Source: an uncultured Bacteroidales bacterium (GTDB taxonomy: Bacteria > Bacteroidota > Bacteroidia > Bacteroidales > UBA932). From it: a stretch of DNA of 64,000 bases. Under the pieces are notes generated by a model, which saw nothing but the letters and a program-made list of their open reading frames with translations, had not been told where the DNA came from and made no database searches. The translations under genes were made by a program, and so were the position numbers. Each line of letters begins with the position of its first letter. Within the stretch, counting starts at the first letter, position 1. The stretch spans positions 62,001 through 126,000 of the forward strand of contig CAMJHF010000003.1 in the NCBI GenBank assembly GCA_946405435.1, written 5' to 3'. Positions 1 to 16,247 of the stretch are shown here, in pieces.

Positions 1-1467
1 ACTGAAGCCGGAATACTTTGATGGTGAGTGCTTTAGTACGATCTGGTCGGTATGCCCTATGGCCAGTTTCTCGCGCACTGTTCCGTGGTTGGCGGCGCTC
101 CATGCCAGGAAGTTGGTGTAGTTGAGGTACAATTTCTGGCTGTTCTCGTCAAGGTAGTCGCCGGAAGGGCGGTTGCCCCAGTCGCCCCGGTCGATGACCT
201 TGTCGATGGGGATTGACATGCCCACGTCGGAAAGGCCGTTGACCACGAAACCGCCGGCGGCAAGGTTGACCGTGCCCACCGGAGTGCCGCTGCTGTTGAC
301 CGGCTGCCAGTGGAATTTGGAATACTTGTCCCTCCAGGCACCGATATGGTCACCGTGGTAGTGCGAGGTCATGAAGTAGTCGAGCCGGCCGCCGGCGACG
401 ACCGGGGCGAAATGGCGTATGTAGTTGACTATCACTTGCCCGCAGCTTATCGCCACGCTGGGCTTGGAGGCGATGCCGGAGTCGTATCCGTATTCGCTCT
501 GTGGTGCTCCGGCAGCATCTACCAGCATGGTGGTGCCGTCCGGGAAGATGTAATAGAACGCCTCGCCGCGCCCGCCGTTGATGCCGTGTATGTCGAGGTA
601 GCCCGGCTGCCAGTGGGGCAGCGTCTGCCCGGCTGCTGCTGCGGTGGGGGAGGTGAAGTCGGCCTCCAGGGCCTCCAGGCGCTTTATGCTGCTGCGTTTT
701 ATGCTCAAGGGCTTTGCGCTGGAGTACACGCATGAACTGCCGTCGGAAGAGCCAAGGGTAACGGTGAATCCTTTGCTGAAGGTCATGGGCGGCAGGGCGA
801 ACCAGAATTCGGTGGCCGACGCTGCGGTGGCGCCGATGCTTACCGGAGGGTTGCACTCCAGCCTTACGGACCCGGACCCGCCGGGCAGAATCTGTACGGA
901 GGGCAGGCCGTCGGTCCAGCGGATCTGGGCCTCTCCTGCCAGCAGCTCGCCGCCGTTACCCTTGAGAGTGACGGAACTGACGGCTGCGGCTGATCCGTAG
1001 AACCTTAATACCAGGGCGCCGCAGGCATTCCTGAAACCGAGCGAAGGCGTGTCGGATTTTGCTGCCATAAGGCCCGCGCCGGGGCCGAAGGAGCCGGAGG
1101 CATAGCTCTGGACGGGCTGCAGCGTGGCTGTTATGCTGCCGTCGGAGTTTACGGAATTGGCCTCGGAATGAGGATAGACGGCGGTGTAGGGGCCATCGCC
1201 GGCGGAGCCGTCCGACAGGCGTTCAAGCCTTCCGGACACGTCTCCATCCGTTCCGGCGAAGCTGTATTCTGCGTTTGAGCCGGTGGAGTCGAATATGCTT
1301 ACCCTGTCGCCGGCGTGCCAGCACAGGTGGAACTGTGCGTCGACGTATGTCTTGCCTTCTTGTTCTATTGCGGCGATGAAACCTGGCCCGGAAACGGCCG
1401 CCGGCTCGATTGAGCAGGCGCAGGCCAGGGCGATGGCGCTTATGTAGAGAACAGTTTTTTTCATCAT
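1..1467 (-). CDS. Fimbrillin-like / metallo-beta-lactamase-fold fusion lipoprotein (C-terminus outside window)
   Basis: The reading frame is open from ATG 1467 (a second ATG follows at 1464) to the window edge, giving 489 residues without a stop. Residues 1-18 form a lipoprotein signal with an LACAC lipobox, so the protein is probably anchored in a membrane and surface or periplasm exposed. Residues about 25-270 read like a fimbrillin-family domain (phrases such as WHAGDRVSIFD, YTAVYPHS and FWFALPPMTF are typical). From about residue 285 the protein switches to a metallo-beta-lactamase fold: HGINGGRGEAFYYIFPDGTT and then SHYHGDHIG, with H369, H371, D373 and H374 forming the HxHxDH metal motif. 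It lies 14 bp behind the prolyl oligopeptidase gene, probably in the same transcript. The substrate is unknown; the hydrolase call is firm, the fimbrillin-like call is from pattern only. Confidence 0.8.
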   Translation of the reverse strand, partial: MMKKTVLYISAIALACACSIEPAAVSGPGFIAAIEQEGKTYVDAQFHLCWHAGDRVSIFDSTGSNAEYSFAGTDGDVSGRLERLSDGSAGDGPYTAVYPHSEANSVNSDGSITATLQPVQSYASGSFGPGAGLMAAKSDTPSLGFRNACGALVLRFYGSAAAVSSVTLKGNGGELLAGEAQIRWTDGLPSVQILPGGSGSVRLECNPPVSIGATAASATEFWFALPPMTFSKGFTVTLGSSDGSSCVYSSAKPLSIKRSSIKRLEALEADFTSPTAAAAGQTLPHWQPGYLDIHGINGGRGEAFYYIFPDGTTMLVDAAGAPQSEYGYDSGIASKPSVAISCGQVIVNYIRHFAPVVAGGRLDYFMTSHYHGDHIGAWRDKYSKFHWQPVNSSGTPVGTVNLAAGGFVVNGLSDVGMSIPIDKVIDRGDWGNRPSGDYLDENSQKLYLNYTNFLAWSAANHGTVREKLAIGHTDQIVLKHSPSKYSGFS

Positions 1468-1481
1468 CCTATGTGCAGAAA

Positions 1482-3578
1482 TCAGTAGCTCATTTTCAGG
1501 TTGTACATGATGAACGAGTAGATGTCTGCCTGCTCTTCAAGCACCTTGGCCATTGGCTTGCCGCCTCCGTGGCCGGCCTTGGAGTCGATGCGGATGAGGG
1601 CTGGGGCAGGTCCTGCGTTGCACTCCTGGAGGGTGGCGGCGAACTTGAACGAATGCGCGGGGACCACGCGGTCGTCATGGTCGGCCGTAGTGACCAGGGT
1701 GGCAGGATATGACACGCCGGGTTTGAGGTTGTGCAGGGGAGAGTATCCCAGCAGGTACTCGAACATCTCCTTGCTCTCTTCGCTGGTGCCGTAGTCGGGC
1801 GCCCAGTTCCAGCCAATAGTGAACTTATGGTAGCGCAGCATGTCCATGACGCCTACCTGCGGTATTGCAACTGCGTAGAGGTCAGGGCGCTGCGTCATGC
1901 ATGCCCCGACCAGCAGGCCGCCGTTGGAACCTCCCACGATGGCTATCCTGGAGGGTTCGGTGTAGCCTTTGGCGATGAGCCATTCGGCGGCGGCGATGAA
2001 GTCGTCGAACACATTCTGCTTGTTCATGCGCGTGCCGGCAAGGTGCCATGCCTCGCCGTACTCGCCTCCGCCGCGCAGGTTCACCTGTGCGTAGATGCCG
2101 CCGCTCTCCAGGAATGGCACGCGGGTGGCGGAGAATCCGGGAGGAAGGGAGATGTCGAATCCGCCGTAGCCGTACAGGTAAACGGGGTTCTGTCCGTTGA
2201 GTTCCAGCCCTTTGCGGTGAGTCAGGAACATGGGAATGCGGGTGCCGTCCTTGGAAGCGAAGAATACCTGTTCGCTCTCGAGTCCTGAAAGGTCGAAATT
2301 GGTGCGGGGCTCTTTGTAGATGCTGCTCGCGCCGCTGTCGGTGTCCAGGCTGTAGATGGTGCCGGGAGCGGTGAAGGAAGCGTAGGAATAGTAGCACCAG
2401 GGCTCGCCTTTGCGGCCGGCAAAACCGGCGCTTCCGACACCCGGAAGCTCTATTTCCTGGATCATCGTACCGTCGGTCCCGCACAGGTAGGCATGCGTCG
2501 AGGCGTCCTCGCTGTAGCAGGCGATGAGCTTGTCCGCTGTGAATGTGACATCCTCGAGCACGCATTCACGCTCGGGAATCAGGTCCTTCCAGTTGGTGCA
2601 GAATGGCTTGCGCACGTCGGCAGTGACCAGGCGGTTCATGGGGGCGCCGTAGTTGGTGAAGATGTAGATGGTGTCGCCGTCGGTCTCTACGGGGACGCTG
2701 TTGTTCTTCATGTCGGCGGTCATGAGCACGAAGTCGCCTCCGCGCTTCAGGTCCTTGACGTACAGGTTGTTGCCCACGTCGGCGCCGTCCTCGGAAAGGA
2801 ATGCCATGGTCTCATCTTCATTGATGGAGACGCTGTAGAAGCGGAGAGGCTCGTCCGGATTGCTGTAGAACAGTTCATCCTCGCTCTGCGGCGTGCCTAT
2901 CTTGTGGTAGTATATCTTCTGGACTTCGTTCTTGACGCTGAAGGCGCCTGTGCCCTCGGCGGGAGCGTCGTAGGCTGAGTAATAGAATCCGTCGCCCCTC
3001 CATGCTGCACCGGAGAACTTGGCCCATACGATGTGGTCGTCCAGCAGCTGCCTGGTTGCTGCATCCATCACATAGAACTCCTGCCAGTCGCTGCCGCTGC
3101 GGGAGATGCTGTAGGCTGCATATTTGCCGTCATTGCTGAAGTACACGCCCTTCAGCGCGACAGTACCGTCCTCGCTGAGGGTGTTGGGGTCGAGGAATAC
3201 GTGGGGCTCTGCATCGGGAGAGTCCATCTCGTACAGTACGCTCTGGTTCTGCAGGCCGTCATTCTTGTAGAAGTACCACTTGCCGTTCTTGCGGCGTACC
3301 GGGGCGCCTACTTTCTCGTAGTCGTTGACCTGTTTGAGACGTTCCAGGAGCTTGCCGCGGAAGGGGATGCCCTTGAGGTAATGATCGGTATATTTGTTCT
3401 GAGCTTCAACCCATGCGGCCGTTTCGGGCGAGAGGTCGTCCTCCAGCCAGCGGTAGGGGTCGGGCACCTTGGTGCCGAAGTAATCGTCAGTGGTCTGGTC
3501 TTTTCTGGTCTGCGGCATCTGCGGTGCGCAGGAAGCCAATGTTAAAGAGCACATTACAACAATATAAAAATATCTCAT
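1482..3578 (-). CDS. Prolyl oligopeptidase family serine peptidase, lipoprotein (S9A)
   Basis: A 698-residue peptidase predicted to cut short peptides after proline in the periplasm or at the membrane. It begins with a lipoprotein signal (LASCAPQ, Cys 18). The first part, including YFGTKVPDPYRWLEDDLSPET, and the following beta-propeller region match the prolyl oligopeptidase layout. The catalytic alpha/beta-hydrolase domain carries the nucleophile in GGSNGG (S551), the acid in ADHDDRVVP (about D635) and the histidine in AGHGGG (H670). Its length and residue spacing agree with flavobacterial prolyl endopeptidases. The frame is open upstream to 4565 through repeat DNA, but the signal peptide fixes the start at 3578. 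A TATATTTG minus-7 box ends 4 bp before the ATG, so the mRNA may be leaderless. Confidence 0.93.
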   Translation of the reverse strand: MRYFYIVVMCSLTLASCAPQMPQTRKDQTTDDYFGTKVPDPYRWLEDDLSPETAAWVEAQNKYTDHYLKGIPFRGKLLERLKQVNDYEKVGAPVRRKNGKWYFYKNDGLQNQSVLYEMDSPDAEPHVFLDPNTLSEDGTVALKGVYFSNDGKYAAYSISRSGSDWQEFYVMDAATRQLLDDHIVWAKFSGAAWRGDGFYYSAYDAPAEGTGAFSVKNEVQKIYYHKIGTPQSEDELFYSNPDEPLRFYSVSINEDETMAFLSEDGADVGNNLYVKDLKRGGDFVLMTADMKNNSVPVETDGDTIYIFTNYGAPMNRLVTADVRKPFCTNWKDLIPERECVLEDVTFTADKLIACYSEDASTHAYLCGTDGTMIQEIELPGVGSAGFAGRKGEPWCYYSYASFTAPGTIYSLDTDSGASSIYKEPRTNFDLSGLESEQVFFASKDGTRIPMFLTHRKGLELNGQNPVYLYGYGGFDISLPPGFSATRVPFLESGGIYAQVNLRGGGEYGEAWHLAGTRMNKQNVFDDFIAAAEWLIAKGYTEPSRIAIVGGSNGGLLVGACMTQRPDLYAVAIPQVGVMDMLRYHKFTIGWNWAPDYGTSEESKEMFEYLLGYSPLHNLKPGVSYPATLVTTADHDDRVVPAHSFKFAATLQECNAGPAPALIRIDSKAGHGGGKPMAKVLEEQADIYSFIMYNLKMSY

Positions 3579-3582
3579 ATTG

Positions 3583-3590
3583 CAAATATA
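3583..3590 (-). promoter_or_regulatory. Minus-7 promoter element of the prolyl oligopeptidase gene
   Basis: On the minus strand this reads TATATTTG, a full match to the Bacteroidota TAnnTTTG box. No TTTG at the expected 19-21 bp upstream was found. It ends 4 bp before the start codon, implying a leaderless or nearly leaderless transcript. Confidence 0.5.
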
Positions 3591-3601
3591 ATGAATTGTA
3601 C

Positions 3602-4012
3602 TCAAAAACACCACCCCACGCTCACCCCCGCTCCGCAGTGACTGCACGGCATCCATATCAGGCTTGCACCGGCAAAACAATGGCTGAACTGCCATTCGGC
3701 TCCGGCTTCGGCGCATACTCCGTGGTGCGATGCATCCGCTACCTCCGCCCACTTTCCCTGGAAATCCTCCCAGAACAGGTTCCTTGCTCCATAGCCCATG
3801 CAGGCGAATACCGACAGGCGGTTCTTGATGCGCAGCATGGGGCCAGCGGTGATGAAAAGCCGGTCTACAGCACTGCGCCCGCCGGCCCAGAAGTATCCTC
3901 CGTCCATGTTGCCGTCGGAGAGGGTGCTGTAGACAGGACGGTGGAAAGAGAAATTGCTCCTTATCGCCACCCTGGCTCCGATGCGGGAACCAAGGTACCC
4001 GGCAGCCACCCC
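3602..4012 (-). pseudogene. C-terminal remnant of an outer-membrane beta-barrel-type protein
   Basis: About 137 residues on the minus strand, from GYLGSRIGARVAIRSN to the stop at 3602, read like the end of a Bacteroidota conserved protein with a terminal beta-barrel-like domain: alternating segments, FITAGPMLRIKNRLSVFACMG, GYGARNLFWEDFQGKW and a final GAGVSVGWCF. There is no signal peptide or credible start; upstream the frame runs into repeat-derived low-complexity sequence (to 4123). This fits a gene whose 5' part was lost or replaced by repeats. Alternatively it is a still-expressed short open frame. Its stop lies only 24 bp upstream of the peptidase start codon, on the same strand. Confidence 0.5.
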
Positions 4013-4311
4013 GGCAGACCGTCCGTTTCCGGCACACCGCCTCCAAGCCGCCCGGGCATACCGTCCGTTTCCGGCACACCGCCACTTCTGTCCCTCCCGT
4101 TCCGCCACCCAATCCCTGCGCACTACCCGTCCCTTCCTGTTCCGCCACCCAATCCCTGCGCACTACCGCCCCTTCCTGTCCTGCCGCCCGATCCCTGCTT
4201 ACTGCCCAATTCTGCCACTGCCGCCCTTCCGCACAATTCCGGCATACCGCCCCGTCGTCCCACACCATTCCGCTGCTCGATTCCGGCACATAGCCACTGC
4301 CTTCTCCCGCA
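4013..4311. repeat. Degenerate short direct repeats in a C-rich spacer
   Basis: Two copies of CCGTCCGTTTCCGGCACACC plus GCC lie at 4019-4041 and 4061-4083 (spacing 42 bp). Further on, copies of TTCCGCCACCCAATCCCTGC start near 4100 and 4140 (spacing 40 bp), with a diverged third near 4180. The plus strand is strikingly poor in G. I see no credible gene here; frames crossing it are low complexity. Confidence 0.6.
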
Positions 4312-4320
4312 TACACAAAA

Positions 4321-5156
4321 CAGCCGGCTTCCTGGCCCGATTTTGTAGTTTTCGGGCCTGCAGAGGTGAGTTTTCCGACGTCCGGGCCCGATTTAGCTGT
4401 TTTCGGTCCCGTAGAGGTGAGTTTTCCGACGCCCTGGCCCGATTTTGCCGTTTTCGGGCCTGCAGAGGTGGGTTTTCCGACGTATGGGCCCAATTTTGCA
4501 GTCTTCGGGCCTACAGGGGTGAGTTTTTCTGCTTTTGGGCCCACAGGGTGAGCTCTCGGACACATAGGAGCTAATTACCTGGCATCCGGGCCCAGTTTTG
4601 TTGATTTTGGGCCCGTAGAGGTGAGTTTTCCGGCTTCCTGGCCCGATTTTGCCGATTTCGGGCCTACAGAGGTGAGTTTTCCGACGTCCGGGCCCGATTT
4701 TGCAGTTTTCGGGCCTGCATGGGTGAGTTGTGCGGCTTCCGGGCCCAGTTTTGCCGATTTCGGGCCCAATTTTGTGGTTTTCGGGCCCGTAGGGATGAGT
4801 TTTGCGACTTCCGGGCCCGATTTAGCTGTTTTCGGGCCCGCAGGGATGAGTTTTCCGACGTCCGGGCCCGATTTTGCATTTTTCGGTCCCGCAGAGGTGG
4901 GTTTTCCGACGCCCGGGCTCAGTTTTGCGGTTTTGGGTCCCGCAGAGGTGGGTTTTCCGATGTCCGGGCCCGAATATGCCGATTTCGGGCCTACAGAGGT
5001 GAGTTTTCCGACGTCCGGGCCCGAATATGCGGCTTCTGGGCCTGCAGGGATGAGTTTTCCGACGTCCGGGCCCAATTTTGTGGTTTTCGGGCCTGCAGAG
5101 GCGATTATTCCGGCCTCTGGGCCCGAATGTGCCGATTTGGGGGCCGCAGGGGCGAG
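4321..5156. repeat. 51-bp tandem repeat array, about 16 units, downstream of rpoC
   Basis: Using the GAGGTGAGTTTTC block as anchor, units fall at 4363, 4414, 4465, 4516, 4567 (degenerate), 4618, 4669, 4720, 4792, 4843, 4894, 4945, 4996, 5047, 5098 and 5149. All steps are 51 bp except one of 72 (51+21), so the triplet phase is never lost. Each unit carries GGGCCCGATTTTG followed by TTCGGGCC, an inverted repeat able to form a stem of 7-8 bp. Several frames on both strands stay open: the plus strand encodes variants of SGPDFAVFGPAEVSFPT, the minus strand variants of AGPKTAKSGPDVGKLTS. No start codon with a signal peptide or promoter was found, so I treat it as a repeat and not as a gene. Confidence 0.9.
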
Positions 5157-5172
5157 TCTTGCGGTATATAGC

Positions 5173-5206
5173 AAAAAAGCCGGCACCTCCAGGTGTCGGC
5201 TTTTTC
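5173..5206 (-). terminator. Intrinsic terminator of the rpoBC operon
   Basis: AAAAAGCCGGCACC and GGTGTCGGCTTTTT form a stem of about 14 bp with one G-T pair and a 4-base loop; the minus-strand transcript ends in a run of six U. It starts 18 bp after the rpoC stop. The symmetry could also stop transcription entering from the repeat array. Confidence 0.85.
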
Positions 5207-5224
5207 TATGGAGTGAGTGAGCGG

Positions 5225-9511
<4,287 letters not shown>

Positions 9512-9527
9512 GTTTCGTATCGTTAAA

Positions 9528-13349
<3,822 letters not shown>

Positions 13350-13384
13350 ATTTTGGTTTATATGGAGAAAAACTTTAAAGACGG

Positions 13385-13422
13385 AAAAAAGGTTTAGAGC
13401 CTATTAACCCCGGCTCTAAACC
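13385..13422 (-). terminator. Attenuator-like hairpin between rplL and rpoB
   Basis: On the minus strand GGTTTAGAGCC, a 10-base loop and GGCTCTAAACC form a perfect 11-bp stem followed at once by six T. It lies 35 bp after the rplL stop and 35 bp before the rpoB start. As rpoB has no obvious promoter of its own, readthrough probably sets the ratio of ribosomal proteins to polymerase, as described for the rplL-rpoB gap in Escherichia coli. Confidence 0.8.
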
Positions 13423-13456
13423 TGTTTGTTCCCTAAGCAGCAGGGAAGAGGCGGAT

Positions 13457-13834
13457 TTATTTAATCTCAACCTCTGCGCCGGCTTCCTCGAGAGCTGCCT
13501 TGAGGGCCTCTGCCTCTGCCTTGGAGATTTTCTCCTTGATCGTCGAAGGAGCGCCGTCAACGAGATCCTTGGCTTCCTTAAGTCCAAGTCCGAGCTCGGT
13601 CTTCACGACCTTGATAACGTTGAGCTTGGCCTGTCCGGCTGCGGTGAGGATAACATCGAATTCGGTCTGCTCTGCCTCTGCGGCTGCACCGGCACCTGCA
13701 CCGTCTGCGGCAACAACGACTGCTGCGGCTGCGGGCTCGATACCATACTCTTCCTTGAGGATCTTAGCGAGTTCCTGAACGTCTTTTACAGAAAGGTTTA
13801 CCAACTCTTCTGCAAGGGCTTTTACATCTGCCAT
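13457..13834 (-). CDS. rplL: 50S ribosomal protein L7/L12
   Basis: A 125-residue acidic stalk protein that recruits translation factors to the ribosome. It has the N-terminal dimerisation helices ([25 protein letters not shown]), an Ala-rich hinge (residues about 35-53) and the globular C-terminal domain with the conserved [27 protein letters not shown]. Length and order directly behind rplJ (30 bp gap) are standard. Confidence 0.98.
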   Translation of the reverse strand: MADVKALAEELVNLSVKDVQELAKILKEEYGIEPAAAAVVVAADGAGAGAAAEAEQTEFDVILTAAGQAKLNVIKVVKTELGLGLKEAKDLVDGAPSTIKEKISKAEAEALKAALEEAGAEVEIK

Positions 13835-13864
13835 AATTGTTTTTATTTTTAAATTGTTAATATT

Positions 13865-14482
13865 TTACTCTTCAGTTGCAGGAGCTTCGGCTGCGGGAGC
13901 CTCTTCTGCGGGAGCCGCCTCGGCTGCAGGGGAGCTTTCGGCTGCGGGAGCTTCGGCCGCCGGTTTGGCGGAACCGACTTTCTCGTCGTCGGCTTTGCCT
14001 TCGGATGCGTTCTCGAGTCCGGAGATAACCCTCTGGATAGGAGACTGCAGGAGGGCGATGATGTCGCCGATGAGTTCTTCCCTTGTCTTGATGCTTGCGA
14101 GCTGATCCAGTTTGTCCTCACCGATGAAGACGCACTCCTGGACATATGCACCCTTCACGACAGGTTTCTTGAAACCTTCCCTCTGGAGCTTCTTGATGAG
14201 CTTGCCGGGAGCGGAGGGAACCTCCGTGTACATGATTGCGGTGTTGCCGACGAGGGTTTCACCGAGGGATTTCATTTCCTCATTGTCGCATGCGTTGAGA
14301 ACGTGTGCGAACAGGGTGTTCTTGACTACGTTGAGCACGATTCCGGCCTCGAAGCATTCGCGGCGGAGCTTGCTTGTCTGTCCAGCATTCAGGCCGGCGA
14401 TATCCGTGATGTAGAAGTTGGGATATTGCTTGAGCTGCGCTGAGATGCTTTCAATAATCTGACCTTTAAGTTCTTTTTTCAT
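13865..14482 (-). CDS. rplJ: 50S ribosomal protein L10
   Basis: The 205-residue anchor of the L7/L12 stalk. The L10 core (about residues 1-170) starts MKKELKGQIIESISAQ and has LRRECFEAGIVLNVVKNTL. The last 35 or so residues form an Ala/Glu/Pro tail (SAKPAAEAPAAESSPAAEA and onward), longer than in enterobacteria. Such tails occur in Bacteroidota L10; nothing suggests a frameshift. It follows rplA by 12 bp. Confidence 0.97.
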   Translation of the reverse strand: MKKELKGQIIESISAQLKQYPNFYITDIAGLNAGQTSKLRRECFEAGIVLNVVKNTLFAHVLNACDNEEMKSLGETLVGNTAIMYTEVPSAPGKLIKKLQREGFKKPVVKGAYVQECVFIGEDKLDQLASIKTREELIGDIIALLQSPIQRVISGLENASEGKADDEKVGSAKPAAEAPAAESSPAAEAAPAEEAPAAEAPATEE

Positions 14483-14494
14483 AATATTGAATTT

Positions 14495-15199
14495 TTACTC
14501 AGCACCGTTTAGGAATGCCTTGAGATCAATTTTAATACCGGGGCTCATGGTCGAGCAGATAGCGGCGCTCTTCATGTAGGTGCCCTTAAGTGCCTGAGGC
14601 TTAAGCTTGGAGATGGCGTTCAGGACCTCGGCAGCGTTCTCGTAGAGCTGCTCGGCTGTGAACGACACTTTGCCTATGCCGGTGTGGATGATACCGGTCT
14701 TGTCCACCTTGAAATCAATCTTTCCGCCCTTGACGTCCTTAACGGCGTTGCCGATTTCCATGGTAACGGTGCCCGTCTTGGGGTTAGGCATGAGGCCGCG
14801 GGGACCGAGTATCTTACCCAGTGCACCGACCTTTGCCATAACGGAAGGGGTACAGACGATGACGTCGACGTCGGTCCAACCGCCCTTGATCTTCTCGATG
14901 AACTCATCGAGGCCCACGTAATCGGCGCCTGCTGCCTTGGCCTCGGCCTCCTTGTCGGGAGTGCAGAGTGCAAGGACGCGGACCACCTTACCGGTGCCGT
15001 GAGGGAGGGTGACAACGCCGCGGATCATCTGGTTGGCCTTGCGGGGGTCAACACCCAGATTGGCGGAAAGCTCGACAGTGGCGTCGAACTTGGTATATGA
15101 TATTTCCTTTACAATCGAGCACGCCTCGTTGAGCGAATATGCCTTGGTGTGGTCGAACTTGGCCTCGGCAGCTTTCTGATTCTTTGTTAACTTACTCAT
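14495..15199 (-). CDS. rplA: 50S ribosomal protein L1
   Basis: The 234-residue L1 protein, which binds 23S rRNA at the L1 stalk and helps release E-site t[28 protein letters not shown], the segment [18 protein letters not shown] and the [18 protein letters not shown] terminus are family hallmarks. It follows rplK by 12 bp. In other bacteria L1 represses this operon through its mRNA; I could not identify the binding site here. Confidence 0.98.
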   Translation of the reverse strand: MSKLTKNQKAAEAKFDHTKAYSLNEACSIVKEISYTKFDATVELSANLGVDPRKANQMIRGVVTLPHGTGKVVRVLALCTPDKEAEAKAAGADYVGLDEFIEKIKGGWTDVDVIVCTPSVMAKVGALGKILGPRGLMPNPKTGTVTMEIGNAVKDVKGGKIDFKVDKTGIIHTGIGKVSFTAEQLYENAAEVLNAISKLKPQALKGTYMKSAAICSTMSPGIKIDLKAFLNGAE

Positions 15200-15211
15200 A
15201 ACGCGTGTGAT

Positions 15212-15655
15212 TTAAAGGTCCTTGGGGAATTCACCGGTGACGGTGATACCCATACTTCTTGCTGTTCCGGCAACCATCTTCATTGCGGAAGCAATGGTGA
15301 AACAGTTGAGGTCCGGCATTTTGCCTTCGGCGATTGTCCGCACCTGGTCCCAGGTGACGGAAGCCACTTTCTTACGGTTGGGCTCACCGGAAGCCTTGTC
15401 GATCTTGGCTGCTTCCTTGAGTGAAACCGCTACCGGCGGCTGCTTGACTTCGAACGTATAGGACTTGTCGGAGTAGACAGTGATGACCACGGGAAGGATC
15501 TTGCCTGCCTGTGACTGCGTGGCTGCATTGAAAGCCTTGCAGAAGTCCATGATGTTCAAGCCTTTGGAACCGAGGGCCGGTCCTACCGGAGGTGCAGGAT
15601 TTGCAGCTCCGCCTTTGATTTGGAGCTTGATAAATCCGGTAACTTCTTTTGCCAT
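15212..15655 (-). CDS. rplK: 50S ribosomal protein L11
   Basis: The 147-residue L11 protein of the GTPase-associated centre. It has the proline-rich N-terminal signature [29 protein letters not shown], the [18 protein letters not shown] strand region and the rRNA-binding C-terminal domain ending in [10 protein letters not shown]. It lies 9 bp behind nusG. Confidence 0.98.
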   Translation of the reverse strand: MAKEVTGFIKLQIKGGAANPAPPVGPALGSKGLNIMDFCKAFNAATQSQAGKILPVVITVYSDKSYTFEVKQPPVAVSLKEAAKIDKASGEPNRKKVASVTWDQVRTIAEGKMPDLNCFTIASAMKMVAGTARSMGITVTGEFPKDL

Positions 15656-15664
15656 AATGGAATT

Positions 15665-16231
15665 TTATTCTTTTGTTACTTGTGTAAAACTGAGTTCGAG
15701 CTGCGTCTTTCTGCCGAAGATGACGACTACAACCTTCATTTTGCTGCGGTCCTGCAGGATTTCATCTACAGTGCCGTTGAAACCGCTGAAGGGACCGTCC
15801 GTGATGCGGACAGACTCTCCAACCTCGTAATCCACGATGGTCTCTGCGGCGCTGTCGATGTTTTCATCCTGGTTGCCGAGTATCCTCTGGGCCTCTTCCT
15901 CGCGGATAGGGACGGGGATTCTCTCGAACTGGGTCGCTGATGTGGCGCGCTTTTCGGTGAGGAAGCCGGACATGCCGGGTACGTTGTTGCGGATGATGTT
16001 CTCCAGGGTGGCGCTGAGCTCGGCCTGTATAAGCACATAGCCGGGATAAAGCAGTTTGTCAACCGTCTTCCTCTTGCCATTCTTGGTTACTATTTCCTTC
16101 TTGACCGGCACGAGTACCTGACCGACCTGATCGCGCAGGTTTGCACGGTCGATCTCTTTGTCGAGGTATTCTTTGGCCTTCTTCTCCTTACCGCCTGCTG
16201 TGCGCAGGACGTACCATTTCATTTCGCCCAT
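15665..16231 (-). CDS. nusG: Transcription termination/antitermination factor NusG
   Basis: A 188-residue NusG: N-terminal NGN domain (MKWYVLRTAGGKEKKAKEYL, then LLYPGYVLIQAEL) that binds polymerase, and a C-terminal KOW domain (GESVRITDGPFSGFNGTVDEI). It couples polymerase with Rho or the ribosome. The ATG at 16231 is used; ATG 16222, three codons on, is an alternative. It follows secE by 16 bp. Confidence 0.97.
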   Translation of the reverse strand: MGEMKWYVLRTAGGKEKKAKEYLDKEIDRANLRDQVGQVLVPVKKEIVTKNGKRKTVDKLLYPGYVLIQAELSATLENIIRNNVPGMSGFLTEKRATSATQFERIPVPIREEEAQRILGNQDENIDSAAETIVDYEVGESVRITDGPFSGFNGTVDEILQDRSKMKVVVVIFGRKTQLELSFTQVTKE

Positions 16232-16247
16232 TGGAGTCGCGATATTG

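Noticed and set aside
3579..4565. Upstream extension of the peptidase frame to a 1027-residue fusion protein
   Set aside because: The extension consists of repeat-derived, low-complexity sequence. A clean lipoprotein signal begins at 3578, with a promoter box just before it.
4321..5156. CRISPR array
   Set aside because: The units are contiguous and similar along their whole 51 bp, with no unique spacers, and no cas gene is nearby.
4621..5220. 199-residue plus-strand frame through the repeat array
   Set aside because: It is open because the 51-bp unit has no stop in this frame. It has no signal peptide, promoter or unique sequence and runs through the rpoC terminator. The minus strand is equally open.
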